Source: Mycobacterium gallinarum (GTDB taxonomy: Bacteria > Actinomycetota > Actinomycetes > Mycobacteriales > Mycobacteriaceae). From it: a DNA stretch of 64,000 bases. The stretch spans positions 124,001 through 188,000 of the forward strand of contig NZ_AP022601.1 in the NCBI RefSeq assembly GCF_010726765.1, given 5' to 3'. The notes under the pieces are model-generated. The model was not told the DNA's origin and did not search any database. It saw only the letters and a list, made by a program, of their open reading frames with translations. Positions 52,750 to 61,504 of this stretch are shown one piece after another (within the stretch, counting starts at the first letter, position 1; the number at the start of each line of letters is the position of its first letter). The position numbers and the translations under genes were made by a program.

Positions 52750-55142
52750 GGCGCGGGGACCAGCTGTCGTTCCAACTCCAGGACCCGGCGGGTGGTCTTC
52801 ACCACGGTGTCGGGATTCAGGCTCATCGAGTCGATACCGATCCGGACCAGGAAGTCGGCCATGTCCGGATAATCCGAGGGGGCCTGTCCGCACAGCCCGG
52901 AGTGAATTCCGTTGCGGCGGCAACCATCGACGGCCAACCGGATCATCTCCTTGACGCCCTCGTCGCGTTCGTCGTAGTCGAAGGCGACCATCTCGCTGTC
53001 CCGGTCGACGCCGAGCGTCAACTGGGTCAGGTCGTTGGAGCCGATGGAGAAGCCGTCGAAGCGCTTGGCGAATTCGTCGATCAGGATCACGTTGTTCGGG
53101 ATCTCGCACATCGCGTACACCTTGAGCCCGTTCTCGCCTCGCCGCAGGCCCAGTTCCGCCATCGTCTGCAGGACCAGGTCGGCCTCGGCGAGCCGGCGGA
53201 CAAACGGAAGCATGAGGATGACATTGGTCAAGCCCATGTCATCGCGAACCCGCTGCATTGCACGGCATTCCAGTGCAAATCCCTCGGCGTAGGCCGGATG
53301 CGCATAGCGGGAGGCGCCGCGGAAGCCGATCATCGGGTTGCTTTCCGACGGCTCGAAGCTCTGCCCGCCGATGAGGCTGGCGTATTCGTTGGACTTGAAG
53401 TCCGACATCCGCACTACGACGGGCTTGGGCCAGAAGGCGGCGGCGATGGTGCCGATTCCCTCGGAGAGCCGCTCGACGAAGAACGCACTGCCATCGGTAT
53501 AACTCTGAGTGAGTTGATCGATGGTCTGGCGTGCGTCCAGGTCGTCCACTTTCTCCGGGTGCAGTAGGGCGAGCGGGTGAACCCGGATGTACTCGCTGAT
53601 GATGAACTCCATGCGGGCGAGTCCCACGCCGTCGTTCGGTAGGAACGACGTTTTGAACGCGAGGTCGGGGTTGCCGAGGTTGAGCATGATCTGCGTCCGG
53701 GGCCGCGCCAGGTCGCCGACTTCCGTGCGGTCCACGTGGAAACCCACAGCGCCCTCGTATACCCGGCCGGTATCGCCCTCGGCGCAGGACACCGTCACCA
53801 CCTGGCCGTCGGGTACGGAGGTGGTCGCGTCACCGGTGCCCACCACAGCGGGGATGCCGAGTTCGCGGGCGATGATCGATGCGTGGCAGGTGCGGCCGCC
53901 GCGGTTGGTGACGATCGCCGCGGCCGTCTTCATGACCGGCTCCCAATCGGGCGTGGTGGTGTCGGCAATCAGCACCTCGCCGGGCTTGAATGCCGTTAGC
54001 TGCGTTAGGTTCTCGACCCTTCTTGCCGCCCCCGAGGCGATCCTTTCACCCACCGATCGGCCCTCGGTGATGATCTCGCCCTTGCCCTCGAGCACGTAGG
54101 TTTCCAGTGCGGTCACGCTGTGCTGCGAGGCCACCGTCTCAGGTCGGGCCTGGACGATGTAGAGCCTTCCGTCGAGACCGTCCTTGGCCCACTCGATGTC
54201 CATCGGCCTGCCGTAGTGCGCCTCGATGGAGCAGGCATAGCCGGCCAGCTCCAACACGTCGGCATCGGTGAGGCAGAACCGGGTGCGGTCGGCCTTGGGG
54301 GTCGGGATGTTCCTCGTGGTGTTCTTGGTCTCGCCATCGACGAGGATCATCTTCACGGCCTTGTCGCCGAGCAGGCGCCGGAGCACGGTGCGGTGGCCGG
54401 CGAGATACGTCGGCTTGTGGACGTAGAACTCGTCTGGGTCGACGGCGCCCTGAACGACGTTCTCGCCGAGGCCGTAGGCACCGGTGATGAAGACGGTGTC
54501 GCGGAATCCCGATTCGGTGTCCAGTGAGAACATCACACCGGATGACGCGATGTCGGAGCGCACCATCTTCATCACGCCGATCGACAGCGAGACCTTGAAA
54601 TGGTCGAAGCCCTGGTCGATTCGGTAGTGAATCGCCCGGTCGGTGAACAGGCTGGCGAAACACCGTCGACAGGTGTCGAGGAGACTCTCTTCGCCCTTGA
54701 TGTTGAGATACGAATCCTGCTGTCCAGCGAAGCTGGCGGTTGGTAGGTCCTCGGCAGTCGCCGAACTGCGTACCGCAAGGCTGACCTCGTCGCCGTATTC
54801 CCGCTGCAGAGCGCGGTATCCGTCAAGAATCGCGGCGGCCAGATCGTCGGGTAGTCCGGCGCCGTAGACGATCTCTCGGGCGCGCTTGGCTTTACGCGCC
54901 AGCGCGGCGACGTCGGCAGGGTCGATGTCGTCGAGTTCGGCATGCAGGCGGCCCCACGCCCCGGCCTCGTCCAGCATGTGGCGATAGGCGGCAGCGGTTA
55001 TGGCGAATCCGTGCGGAACGCGCACGCCCTGAGCGGAGAGCTTCTGGAACATCTCGCCGAGTGAGGCATTCTTGCCGCCGACGAGCGGCACATCATTGAT
55101 TCCCATGTCTTCGAAAAAGCGAACGTATTCAGATGTACCCAT
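52746..55142 (-). CDS. ppsA: phosphoenolpyruvate synthase
   Basis: The product is 798 aa. The N-terminal ATP-grasp part has LVGGKNASLGEMF; the phospho-His domain has the catalytic His in GGRTCHASIIARELGIPAV; the C-terminal PEP/pyruvate barrel has GSNDLTQLTLGVDRDS and a Cys in GLCGQAPSDYP. It converts pyruvate and ATP to PEP, AMP and Pi. ATG 55142 (AGAGGACACG upstream) is chosen over 55229 because the family begins here. With otsB1 it forms a two-gene operon toward gluconeogenesis and trehalose/maltose metabolism. Confidence 0.93.
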   Translation of the reverse strand: MGTSEYVRFFEDMGINDVPLVGGKNASLGEMFQKLSAQGVRVPHGFAITAAAYRHMLDEAGAWGRLHAELDDIDPADVAALARKAKRAREIVYGAGLPDDLAAAILDGYRALQREYGDEVSLAVRSSATAEDLPTASFAGQQDSYLNIKGEESLLDTCRRCFASLFTDRAIHYRIDQGFDHFKVSLSIGVMKMVRSDIASSGVMFSLDTESGFRDTVFITGAYGLGENVVQGAVDPDEFYVHKPTYLAGHRTVLRRLLGDKAVKMILVDGETKNTTRNIPTPKADRTRFCLTDADVLELAGYACSIEAHYGRPMDIEWAKDGLDGRLYIVQARPETVASQHSVTALETYVLEGKGEIITEGRSVGERIASGAARRVENLTQLTAFKPGEVLIADTTTPDWEPVMKTAAAIVTNRGGRTCHASIIARELGIPAVVGTGDATTSVPDGQVVTVSCAEGDTGRVYEGAVGFHVDRTEVGDLARPRTQIMLNLGNPDLAFKTSFLPNDGVGLARMEFIISEYIRVHPLALLHPEKVDDLDARQTIDQLTQSYTDGSAFFVERLSEGIGTIAAAFWPKPVVVRMSDFKSNEYASLIGGQSFEPSESNPMIGFRGASRYAHPAYAEGFALECRAMQRVRDDMGLTNVILMLPFVRRLAEADLVLQTMAELGLRRGENGLKVYAMCEIPNNVILIDEFAKRFDGFSIGSNDLTQLTLGVDRDSEMVAFDYDERDEGVKEMIRLAVDGCRRNGIHSGLCGQAPSDYPDMADFLVRIGIDSMSLNPDTVVKTTRRVLELERQLVPAP

Positions 55143-55215
55143 GACGTGTCCTCTCGTCGCACGGCACCACAGCCGCCCACGTGCCCAACCTCCCACTTCG
55201 GTAGGTGGGGACACA

Positions 55216-55229
55216 GGGCCGAAGGTCAC
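55216..55229 (-). promoter_or_regulatory. DosR-like box upstream of ppsA
   Basis: GGGCCGAAGGTCAC matches 10 of 14 core positions, 73 bp before ATG 55142. Confidence 0.45.
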
Positions 55230-55434
55230 TCGAATGGGTGACGAGCCGACCTGACGCGACCCCCAAAGTCCGACCGCGGATCACCGGTCTGGGTCGAGTT
55301 CGACTGTCACAGAGCGCGTTGCGACCGGTATCGCGTCATCCACAAACCGGTACGGTCGTGATGGGCATCAGTCACCGCGACTACGACGGACGGCGACGCA
55401 CCGCGAGTGGTAACGACATTGTCCCCACGGGTTG

Positions 55435-55448
55435 AGGACTTGCGACCC
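55435..55448 (+). promoter_or_regulatory. DosR-like box upstream of tgs1, leaderless-type
   Basis: AGGACTTGCGACCC matches 9 of 14 core positions but ends exactly 36 bp before ATG 55485, with CAAGGT at -12 to -7, the same geometry as four stronger boxes in the window. Confidence 0.5.
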
Positions 55449-55484
55449 TGCCGCGGCAACCGCCGCACCGCGCAAGGTCGACGC

Positions 55485-56882
55485 ATGGAGCACCTCACGA
55501 CGCTGGATGCGAGCTTCCTGCAGGCCGAGGATTCCGATTCCCACGTGAGCCTGGCGGTCGGCGGCGTGTCGATCGTGGAAGGACCGCCGCCCGACTACGG
55601 CGATCTGGTGTCGGCGTTCGCCGCTCGAGCGCAGGCCATCCCGCGCTGCACCCAAGTGCTGCGCACGCACCCGTTCGACCTCGGCGCACCGGAATGGGTG
55701 CACGACCCCAACTTCGATGTTGCGCATCACCTCCACCGAATCGCGTTGCCTCATCCGGGGGATGACTCCGCGCTGTTCGGGGCGATCGCCGGCATCATGG
55801 AACAACGGCTGGACCGCGACCGCCCGCTGTGGGAGTGCTGGATCATCGAGGGACTCACCGACGATAGGTGGGCGCTGTTGATGAAGATCCACCACTGCAT
55901 AGCCGACGGCATCGCCACCACGCAGATGCTGGCAAAGCTCAGCGACGGTGGCGCTCAGGAGACCTTCGCGACCAGTATCCGCGCAGCGCGGGAGTCCGGC
56001 GAATCCATCCTCGATCTGCTGCGGCCGAGGCTGAACCCGCTGAACTGGATGGGCGGCATTTGGCAGGCGACGCTCGCAGCGACCAGCGCCGCCGAACACG
56101 CCGTGGTCGGGGCGGCCGAACTAACGGCTCGTGTGCTCACCACCGCGCAGGACTCTTCACTGAACGGACCCATCACGAAGATGCGTCGCTACAGCGCCGC
56201 GCGCGTCGACCTGGCCGTGATGAAGCAGGTGTGCCGGGATTTCGACGTCACGCTCAACGACGTGGCGCTGGCGGCAATCACCAGCGGTTACCGGACGATC
56301 TTGCTTGACCGCGGCGAAACGCCGGGACCCCATGCACTGCGCACGCTGGTCCCCGTCTCGATGCGTTCGGTGGACGACTTCGATGTGACTGACAACCGGG
56401 TGTCGGCGATGCTGCCCCTCTTGCCCGTCGATGAACCCGATCCCGTCAAGCAGTTGGAGATCGTCCACCAGCGACTGGTCGAGGCCAAGGGAAGCGGTCA
56501 ACGGGAGGGCGGCAGCGCCGTTCTCGCCGTGACGGGAAGCATTCCATTTGCATTCTCGGCGTGGGCGATTCGACTGCTGACCCGCCTGCCGCAGAAGTCG
56601 GTATCCGCGTTGGCGACGAACGTGCCGGGACCCCGCACCCGGCAGCGGTTGATGGGTCGGGACGTGTTGGAGATCCTGCCGGTGCCGCCGATTGCCCTTC
56701 ACCTGCGCACCGGTATCGCGATGCTCAGCTACGCCGACCGCTTCTTCTTCGGCATCACCGCAGATTTTGACAACGCACCCGACGTCGACGCGCTCGCCCG
56801 GGGGATCGAGGACGCCGTAGGACACTTGGCGACGCTCGGTGGCTCGCGAGGACAGACACGAGCTGTCGGTGACCACAAATGA
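55485..56882 (+). CDS. tgs1: triacylglycerol synthase Tgs1 (Rv3130c-like)
   Basis: The product is 465 aa. MEHLTTLDASFLQAEDSDSH matches my recollection of the start of M. tuberculosis Tgs1. The catalytic motif is HHCIADG at about residue 135; ATNVPGPRTRQRLMGR is the conserved C-terminal block. Tgs1 makes triacylglycerol from diacylglycerol and acyl-CoA under hypoxia and is a core DosR-regulon gene. ATG 55485 is used; the frame to 55407 would overlap the DosR-like box. It overlaps the next WS/DGAT gene by 4 bp. Confidence 0.92.
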   Translation: MEHLTTLDASFLQAEDSDSHVSLAVGGVSIVEGPPPDYGDLVSAFAARAQAIPRCTQVLRTHPFDLGAPEWVHDPNFDVAHHLHRIALPHPGDDSALFGAIAGIMEQRLDRDRPLWECWIIEGLTDDRWALLMKIHHCIADGIATTQMLAKLSDGGAQETFATSIRAARESGESILDLLRPRLNPLNWMGGIWQATLAATSAAEHAVVGAAELTARVLTTAQDSSLNGPITKMRRYSAARVDLAVMKQVCRDFDVTLNDVALAAITSGYRTILLDRGETPGPHALRTLVPVSMRSVDDFDVTDNRVSAMLPLLPVDEPDPVKQLEIVHQRLVEAKGSGQREGGSAVLAVTGSIPFAFSAWAIRLLTRLPQKSVSALATNVPGPRTRQRLMGRDVLEILPVPPIALHLRTGIAMLSYADRFFFGITADFDNAPDVDALARGIEDAVGHLATLGGSRGQTRAVGDHK

Positions 56883-58252
56883 CCGAATTCATGCGAAGCA
56901 GTGATGCTTTCACCTGGGCGATGGAAAGCGATCCTCGGTTGCGATCCACGGTGGTCACGGTGATCATGCTCGACCGATCGCCGGATTGGAACGAAGTGCG
57001 CGATCGCTTCGACGTCATTTCGCGCATGGTGCCGATGGTGCGCCAGCGTGTCGTTCCATCGCCGCCGCCCGCACCGCCGAGGTGGGAGCACGCCCCAGAC
57101 TTCGACCTCGACTTCCACATGCGCCGAGTGACGGCACCCTCGCCCGGCACCATCGACACGGTGCTGGAGATGGCGCGGGTCGCGGCCATGGAGGACTTCG
57201 ACCGGGCCCGCCCCCTGTGGGAGGCCACGTTGATCGATGGACTCGAAAACGGCGGCGCGGCAATGCTGCTCAAGTTCCACCATGCGCTGACCGACGGAGT
57301 CGGAGGCATCCAGATCGGAATGATCCTCTTCGATCTGTCCGAGGTTCCCGATAAACACGGTTCGGTCGCGGCACTGCCCGAGGAGCCGCCGCCGCCGTGG
57401 CTACGCAGCTACCGTGACACCGCTCGATACGGCGCCGGCTTGGTGACGGAGGCGGTGACGGGCGCTCTGAGGACGGCTCCGAAGCTGATTGCCAACGGCA
57501 TTCTGAACCCGGTGGAAACCGTTTCGTCGGCAGCCGAGTTGGCCGCCTCGGTCTACCGCACCATGCGCCCGGTCAGCCGGACCGGCTCGTCGCTGATGAA
57601 CAACCGCAGCCTTGTCCGCAGGCTCGGCGTGCTCGAAGTCCCGTTCGGACAGCTCAGGGCCGCCGCGCACCAGGGCGGCGGTGCGTTGAACGACGCGTTC
57701 GTCGCCGGCGTCGCCGGGGGACTGCGCCTCTACCACGAAAAGCACGGCGTCACGGTCGGCGACCTTCACCTGACGATGCCCATGAGTCTGCGCGAAGAGG
57801 GCGACGACATGGGCGGCAACCGAATCACCATCATGCGGTTCGACGTGCCGGTCGGCACCGCCGATCCCGAGGAGCGAATCCGCCAGATCCACGACAGAAC
57901 CGGAAAGGTGCGTCACGAGAAGTCGCTGCCGTACACGCAGTGGATCGCCGGCGCTCTGAACATGATGCCGCGCTGGTACATCGGCTCGATCCTGCGCAAT
58001 GTCGACTTCCTGTGCAGCGACGTGCCGGGGATACCGGTGCCCGTGTTCCTTGGTGGCGCCAAGGTGTTGACGCAGTACGCATTCGGCCCGACGATCGGCT
58101 CGGCGGTCAATGTCACGTTGTTGACATACGTGGACGTGTGCACTCTCGGCATCGACGTGGACACCGGCGCGATTCCCGACCACGACGTATTCATGGATAG
58201 CCTCGTCGCCGGTTTCGACGAGGTGTTGGCGCTTGGCTTGGGCCATGTCTAG
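56879..58252 (+). CDS. second WS/DGAT family acyltransferase in the tgs1 operon
   Basis: The product is 457 aa with HHALTDG at about residue 134 and the C-terminal blocks GGGALNDAFVAGVAGGLRLY and CSDVPGIPVPVFLGG. It is a close paralogue of the enzyme at 35798 (same SDAFTWAMESDPRLRSTVV opening) and only distantly like Tgs1. ATG 56879 overlaps the tgs1 stop. Two different WS/DGAT enzymes in one operon may use different acceptors (diacylglycerol versus fatty alcohol or another lipid), which is inference. Confidence 0.88.
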   Translation: MTEFMRSSDAFTWAMESDPRLRSTVVTVIMLDRSPDWNEVRDRFDVISRMVPMVRQRVVPSPPPAPPRWEHAPDFDLDFHMRRVTAPSPGTIDTVLEMARVAAMEDFDRARPLWEATLIDGLENGGAAMLLKFHHALTDGVGGIQIGMILFDLSEVPDKHGSVAALPEEPPPPWLRSYRDTARYGAGLVTEAVTGALRTAPKLIANGILNPVETVSSAAELAASVYRTMRPVSRTGSSLMNNRSLVRRLGVLEVPFGQLRAAAHQGGGALNDAFVAGVAGGLRLYHEKHGVTVGDLHLTMPMSLREEGDDMGGNRITIMRFDVPVGTADPEERIRQIHDRTGKVRHEKSLPYTQWIAGALNMMPRWYIGSILRNVDFLCSDVPGIPVPVFLGGAKVLTQYAFGPTIGSAVNVTLLTYVDVCTLGIDVDTGAIPDHDVFMDSLVAGFDEVLALGLGHV

Positions 58253-58706
58253 GAGGAACGGTCGAGGCATCGCGGTCGCCGGCATCGTCGGCGCCGCCGG
58301 CCTCGCGATGCTCGTGCTCGTGCCGGGGTTGCGCCTCGGCACGGACGTGCCGTGGTTGGGTGCCCTGGTGATTCTCGCTCCCACGGCGACGTTGTTGGCC
58401 GCTACGGGATTCCGGCACTATGGGCTTGGAACCGCGGTGGCCGTCGCGGCCGTGGTCGCGGTCGTCGCAGGCGGCGTCAGCTGGCTCGTCGCGGTCTTCA
58501 CGTTGGTGAAGGCGCTGAGCGGGGTGGGCGTCGGGCTCGCCTGGGCGATACTGCTGTTCCTCACTCCTGCGGTGTCGGTGCTCGCACTCGGTGCGCTGGC
58601 ATTGCGCGTTGTTCCAGGGCGGTCGGCGCCGGGCGAGCCGTCTGACGCGGTACAGCAGCCAGGGGCGTCGGCGCGCGTGAACCGACGTCACGATGTACCG
58701 GGATGA
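58245..58706 (+). CDS. membrane protein of unknown function in the tgs1 operon
   Basis: The product is 153 aa with four hydrophobic helices (about 9-30, 38-54, 61-85, 98-122) and a polar C-terminal tail. ATG 58245 overlaps the WS/DGAT stop by 8 bp, supporting co-translation. No family recognised. Its position between storage-lipid enzymes and a PlsC-like acyltransferase hints at a role in lipid handling at the membrane. Confidence 0.65.
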   Translation: MSRRNGRGIAVAGIVGAAGLAMLVLVPGLRLGTDVPWLGALVILAPTATLLAATGFRHYGLGTAVAVAAVVAVVAGGVSWLVAVFTLVKALSGVGVGLAWAILLFLTPAVSVLALGALALRVVPGRSAPGEPSDAVQQPGASARVNRRHDVPG

Positions 58707-58802
58707 CGAACGAAACGGGCTGTCAGCGACGTCGACGCGTAAGCCGCTCGATCGGCTCAACGCGCCGCGCCCGCTCCGGCGCCGACTGACGGAGTGGGAC
58801 GA

Positions 58803-59612
58803 ATGGCCGACGAACCTTCGGTAGTGGCGAAGTGGGACCGGGGTCTCACCCGACGCGTCGTTGACCTGCACCGCCCGATCGTGAAGAGCTACTTCCGTTC
58901 TCAGGTACTCGGATTGGAAAACATTCCGCGTGGGCCGGCGCTGATGGTGGCGAATCACTCGGGTGGGCTCATCACAGTCGACCTGTCGGTACTGGCCGTC
59001 GACTACTACAAGACCTTCGGATACGAGCGGCCGCTCTACGCGCTGGCCCACGACAACATGTTTCGCGGACCGGTGGCCGGGTTTCTCGAGCGCACCGGTG
59101 TCATCCGAGCCACCCCCGAGCACGCCGCCGAGGCGCTGGCGACCGGTGGCCTGGTGCTCGTCTTCCCTGGTGGGGACTACGACGTCTACCGGCCCACCCG
59201 GCGGGAGAACGTCATCGATTTCGGCGGGCGTACCGGGTACGTGACGACGGCGATCGAGGCCGGCGTCCCCATCGTTCCCGCGGTATCGATCGGCGGCCAG
59301 GAGAACCAGTTCTACCTGACCAGAGGACGGTGGTTGGCACGTGCGCTGCGGCTGACGACGTTCGAGCGCAATCTCTTTCGGACCAACATCCTTCCGATAA
59401 CCATCGGATTCCCGTTCGGCGTCAGCGTGGTGTTGCCGATCAACATGCCGCTGCCGACAAAGATCGTCACGCAAGTGTTGCCGGCGATCGACGTCGCCGC
59501 GGAGTTCGGGGACCAACCCGATGTGCACAGGGTCGACGCCCACGTGCGCGCGGTGATGCAGCACGCCCTGGTCGCATTGGCGCGCAAGCGTCGGCTGCCC
59601 ATCATCGGGTGA
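58803..59612 (+). CDS. PlsC-like lysophospholipid/glycerol-phosphate acyltransferase
   Basis: The product is 269 aa from ATG 58803 (GGAG 8 bases upstream; GTG 58794 lies in that site). The LPLAT/PlsC acceptor motif is NHSGGLITVD, a longer-spaced variant of HxxxxD, followed by FPGGDYDVYRPT in place of the usual FPEGTRS. This variant is typical of the diacylglycerol-acyltransferase-like/MGAT branch rather than classical PlsC. It would acylate lysophosphatidate or another lipid precursor and so feed Tgs1. Confidence 0.82.
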   Translation: MADEPSVVAKWDRGLTRRVVDLHRPIVKSYFRSQVLGLENIPRGPALMVANHSGGLITVDLSVLAVDYYKTFGYERPLYALAHDNMFRGPVAGFLERTGVIRATPEHAAEALATGGLVLVFPGGDYDVYRPTRRENVIDFGGRTGYVTTAIEAGVPIVPAVSIGGQENQFYLTRGRWLARALRLTTFERNLFRTNILPITIGFPFGVSVVLPINMPLPTKIVTQVLPAIDVAAEFGDQPDVHRVDAHVRAVMQHALVALARKRRLPIIG

Positions 59613-59743
59613 CTCGTGACCTGCGAGCTGCCGCAACTGCCATCCGCTCGAGGAGCGTTCGATACGAAGTCGTGGTTAGGCGGGCTGTAAGGGTGTCATT
59701 CCGGCGCTGCCAGATGTCCACGTCCTTTGAGTCCTGAATTTGT

Positions 59744-59757
59744 GGGACTTTTGGCCG
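59744..59757 (+). promoter_or_regulatory. DosR box, leaderless-type promoter for Rv3129-like gene
   Basis: GGGACTTTTGGCCG matches 11 of 14 core positions, ends exactly 36 bp before ATG 59794, and is followed by TAACGT at -13 to -8. A second right half-site (GAGTCCTGAA) sits at about 59729-59738. Confidence 0.72.
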
Positions 59758-59793
59758 CATTCTCGGGCACAGACGTTCGGTAACGTTGCGGCC

Positions 59794-60228
59794 ATGACCA
59801 CACCGACTCAACCGATCTCCATCCTGTCGGAGACGGAATGCTGGAGCCTCATGTCTAGTGTCTCCCTGGGACGGCTTGTCACGAGCGTCGACGGTCAGCC
59901 GGACATCTTTCCCGTCAACTTCGCCGTCCAGCACAAGACGGTGTTGTTTCGCACAGCTGAGGGCACCAAATTGGTCAGCTCGGCCATCAACAACAACGTG
60001 CTGTTCGAAGTCGACGACCACAACGCCGTCGAGGGCTGGAGCGTCATCGTCAAGGGGATAGCACGGTCAATGCGTACCGATGCCGAGATCGACGAGGCCG
60101 AACGGGCACAGCTGCTCCCGTGGACCGCCACGGTCAAGCAGCACTACGTGCGCATCCGCCCGCTGAGCATCAGCGGCCGGCGCTTCACCTTCGGCTCTGA
60201 GCCGGACCGCGAGTTCACCATCGCTTGA
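59794..60228 (+). CDS. pyridoxamine 5'-phosphate oxidase-fold protein, Rv3129-like
   Basis: The product is 144 aa, split-barrel flavin-binding fold. VLFRTAEGTKL, VEGWSVIVKGIAR and AERAQLLPWTATVKQH match my recollection of M. tuberculosis Rv3129, a DosR-regulon gene adjacent to tgs1 there. FMN or F420 binding is likely for the fold; the reaction is unknown. The Rv3129 sequence I remember starts later, so this longer N terminus (MTTPTQPISILSETECW) may represent the complete domain. No Shine-Dalgarno is present; a leaderless mRNA is likely. Confidence 0.85.
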   Translation: MTTPTQPISILSETECWSLMSSVSLGRLVTSVDGQPDIFPVNFAVQHKTVLFRTAEGTKLVSSAINNNVLFEVDDHNAVEGWSVIVKGIARSMRTDAEIDEAERAQLLPWTATVKQHYVRIRPLSISGRRFTFGSEPDREFTIA

Positions 60229-60248
60229 GTCGCCGCGCCCACGCCCAC

Positions 60249-60935
60249 CTAGACGATCCGGTGTAGGTCGTCGCTCGCTTTGGCAGCCGCGGTTTCAGCC
60301 TGGACCTGTTGTTGCACCCTGCGTTTGATGCCGAGCAAGATCCCCCGCGTCACAAAAGCCGTTACCGGCCCAGCGAGCTCGGTGACCAACGCCTGGCCGG
60401 GACGACGCAACGGTGATCGGATGCGAATGAGAAGCCGGCAGCGATCATCCCAATGCGGAATGACATGGAACGACCACACCACGTTCCATTCGCGGTCAGT
60501 TCCTCGGCCCGCAGAAGCTCGCAACACGATGGATTGCTGATCGGCGACCTCCACCACCTCGAGCACGAACCCTTCGCGTAACCCCATCCAGCCCTTGGGA
60601 ACAAGCCTGATCGTGTCACCCGGCGCGAGGTGTTGCCATTCGGGATGAATGCGGTCTGCGTTGACGTACCGCAACCCGGCGAAGTTCTCCAACTTCTCGA
60701 AGGTGTAGAGCCCGCCGCGATCTTGGCCCATCTGAACCAGCCACGGCCAGATCGCATCGGGCGGACCGTCAATCCACACCGCTTCGGTGCTCCGCACACC
60801 GGGTCCGGCGATGAGGTCATCGCCGTCGAGGAACATCTGGCACTCTTCCTTCGTGGTGCCCCAGTTGCGGTAGTACCGCCGCGCTGCGTACAGGAACGCC
60901 AGTGTTCCGGCGAGCCGCAGTCCGTTTTTGATCAT
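60249..60935 (-). CDS. SRPBCC-fold protein with N-terminal membrane anchor
   Basis: The product is 228 aa. A short hydrophobic start (about 5-20) precedes a SRPBCC (START/Bet v 1-like) ligand-binding domain, recognised from STEAVWIDGPPDAIWPWLVQ and VWSFHVIPHWDDRCRLLIRI. Such domains bind hydrophobic ligands. The C terminus is helical and charged. A DosR box ends exactly 36 bp upstream with CACCCT at -12 to -7, so regulation with its neighbours is likely. Ligand unknown. Confidence 0.8.
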   Translation of the reverse strand: MIKNGLRLAGTLAFLYAARRYYRNWGTTKEECQMFLDGDDLIAGPGVRSTEAVWIDGPPDAIWPWLVQMGQDRGGLYTFEKLENFAGLRYVNADRIHPEWQHLAPGDTIRLVPKGWMGLREGFVLEVVEVADQQSIVLRASAGRGTDREWNVVWSFHVIPHWDDRCRLLIRIRSPLRRPGQALVTELAGPVTAFVTRGILLGIKRRVQQQVQAETAAAKASDDLHRIV

Positions 60936-60971
60936 GACCTAAGGGTGCGCTGGCCGGGTACAACCCGGCTA

Positions 60972-60985
60972 GGGTCGCTAGTCCC
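60972..60985 (-). promoter_or_regulatory. DosR box, leaderless-type promoter for SRPBCC gene
   Basis: GGGTCGCTAGTCCC matches 11 of 14 core positions, 36 bp before the start at 60935. Confidence 0.68.
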
Positions 60986-61114
60986 TGATCCGATCGACGT
61001 TTCGCCGCAGCACTTCTTCGCACGTCGGCGACGACGACGCCGGCCGTCGAGACACGCAGGGTCACTCCGTCGACCGATGGATGTGCGTGTGGCCTCCGAA
61101 CGGCCCGCTGGGCG

Positions 61115-61128
61115 GGGTCTTCAGGCCC
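61115..61128 (+). promoter_or_regulatory. DosR-like box before DUF1876/Rv2030c-like unit
   Basis: GGGTCTTCAGGCCC matches 11 of 14 core positions and ends 66 bp before ATG 61195, which has an AAGGAG ribosome binding site. Confidence 0.6.
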
Positions 61129-61194
61129 TACCGGGACCCGTCGTCGGGTGGTCGGATGCATGTTGGGAGTGACGTTGTGAAGGAGATGACTGCG

Positions 61195-61479
61195 ATGACT
61201 GGCGAACGATCGGATGTCGTGGAGAAGAACTGGACTGTCGACGTGTCGATCGACGAGCACATGGGACTCACCAGAGCCAAGGCGCGGCTGCGCTGGCGCG
61301 AAAAAGAAGAAGTCGGTATCGGTACCGCGAGGCTCAATCCCGATGACCGGGATATCGCCGAGATCGGTGACGAACTCGCCGTCGGACGTGCCTTGTCGGA
61401 TCTGGGGAGGCGGTTGATGGCGGTGGCTGCACACGACATCGAGTCCGTTACCCATCAACCGGCGAATTTGCTGTACTGA
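61195..61479 (+). CDS. DUF1876 protein (Rv1738/Rv2632c-type)
   Basis: The product is 94 aa from ATG 61195; GTG 61165 and ATG 61186 upstream are less likely given the AAGGAG position. [22 protein letters not shown] and the C-terminal [13 protein letters not shown] are typical of DUF1876. The fold of Rv1738 resembles ribosome hibernation factors, and the gene is among the strongest DosR targets in M. tuberculosis. A role in shutting down translation is therefore plausible but unproven. It precedes the Rv2030c-like gene by 25 bp. Confidence 0.87.
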   Translation: MTGERSDVVEKNWTVDVSIDEHMGLTRAKARLRWREKEEVGIGTARLNPDDRDIAEIGDELAVGRALSDLGRRLMAVAAHDIESVTHQPANLLY

Positions 61480-61504
61480 CAATTATTGACGACGGAGGGC
61501 CGAA

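Larger units (their letters stand above)
55143..55484. other. divergent intergenic region ppsA/tgs1
   Basis: A 342-bp gap with two DosR-like sites (55216-55229 toward ppsA, 55435-55448 toward tgs1) and a further half-site around 55262-55275 (CCCCAAAGTCCG). No small gene or other structure was seen. Confidence 0.7.

Noticed and set aside
52750..53109. 120-residue N-terminal extension of OtsB1
   Set aside because: Lies in another frame of ppsA and is Arg-rich; ATG 52749 gives MKLPITIDPRRHDAVLFDLDG and overlaps the ppsA stop by 4 bp.
54113..54663. Long antisense frames within ppsA, otsB1 and other GC-rich genes
   Set aside because: Typical of high-GC DNA; Arg/Pro/Ala-rich, no start signals, no recognisable motifs.
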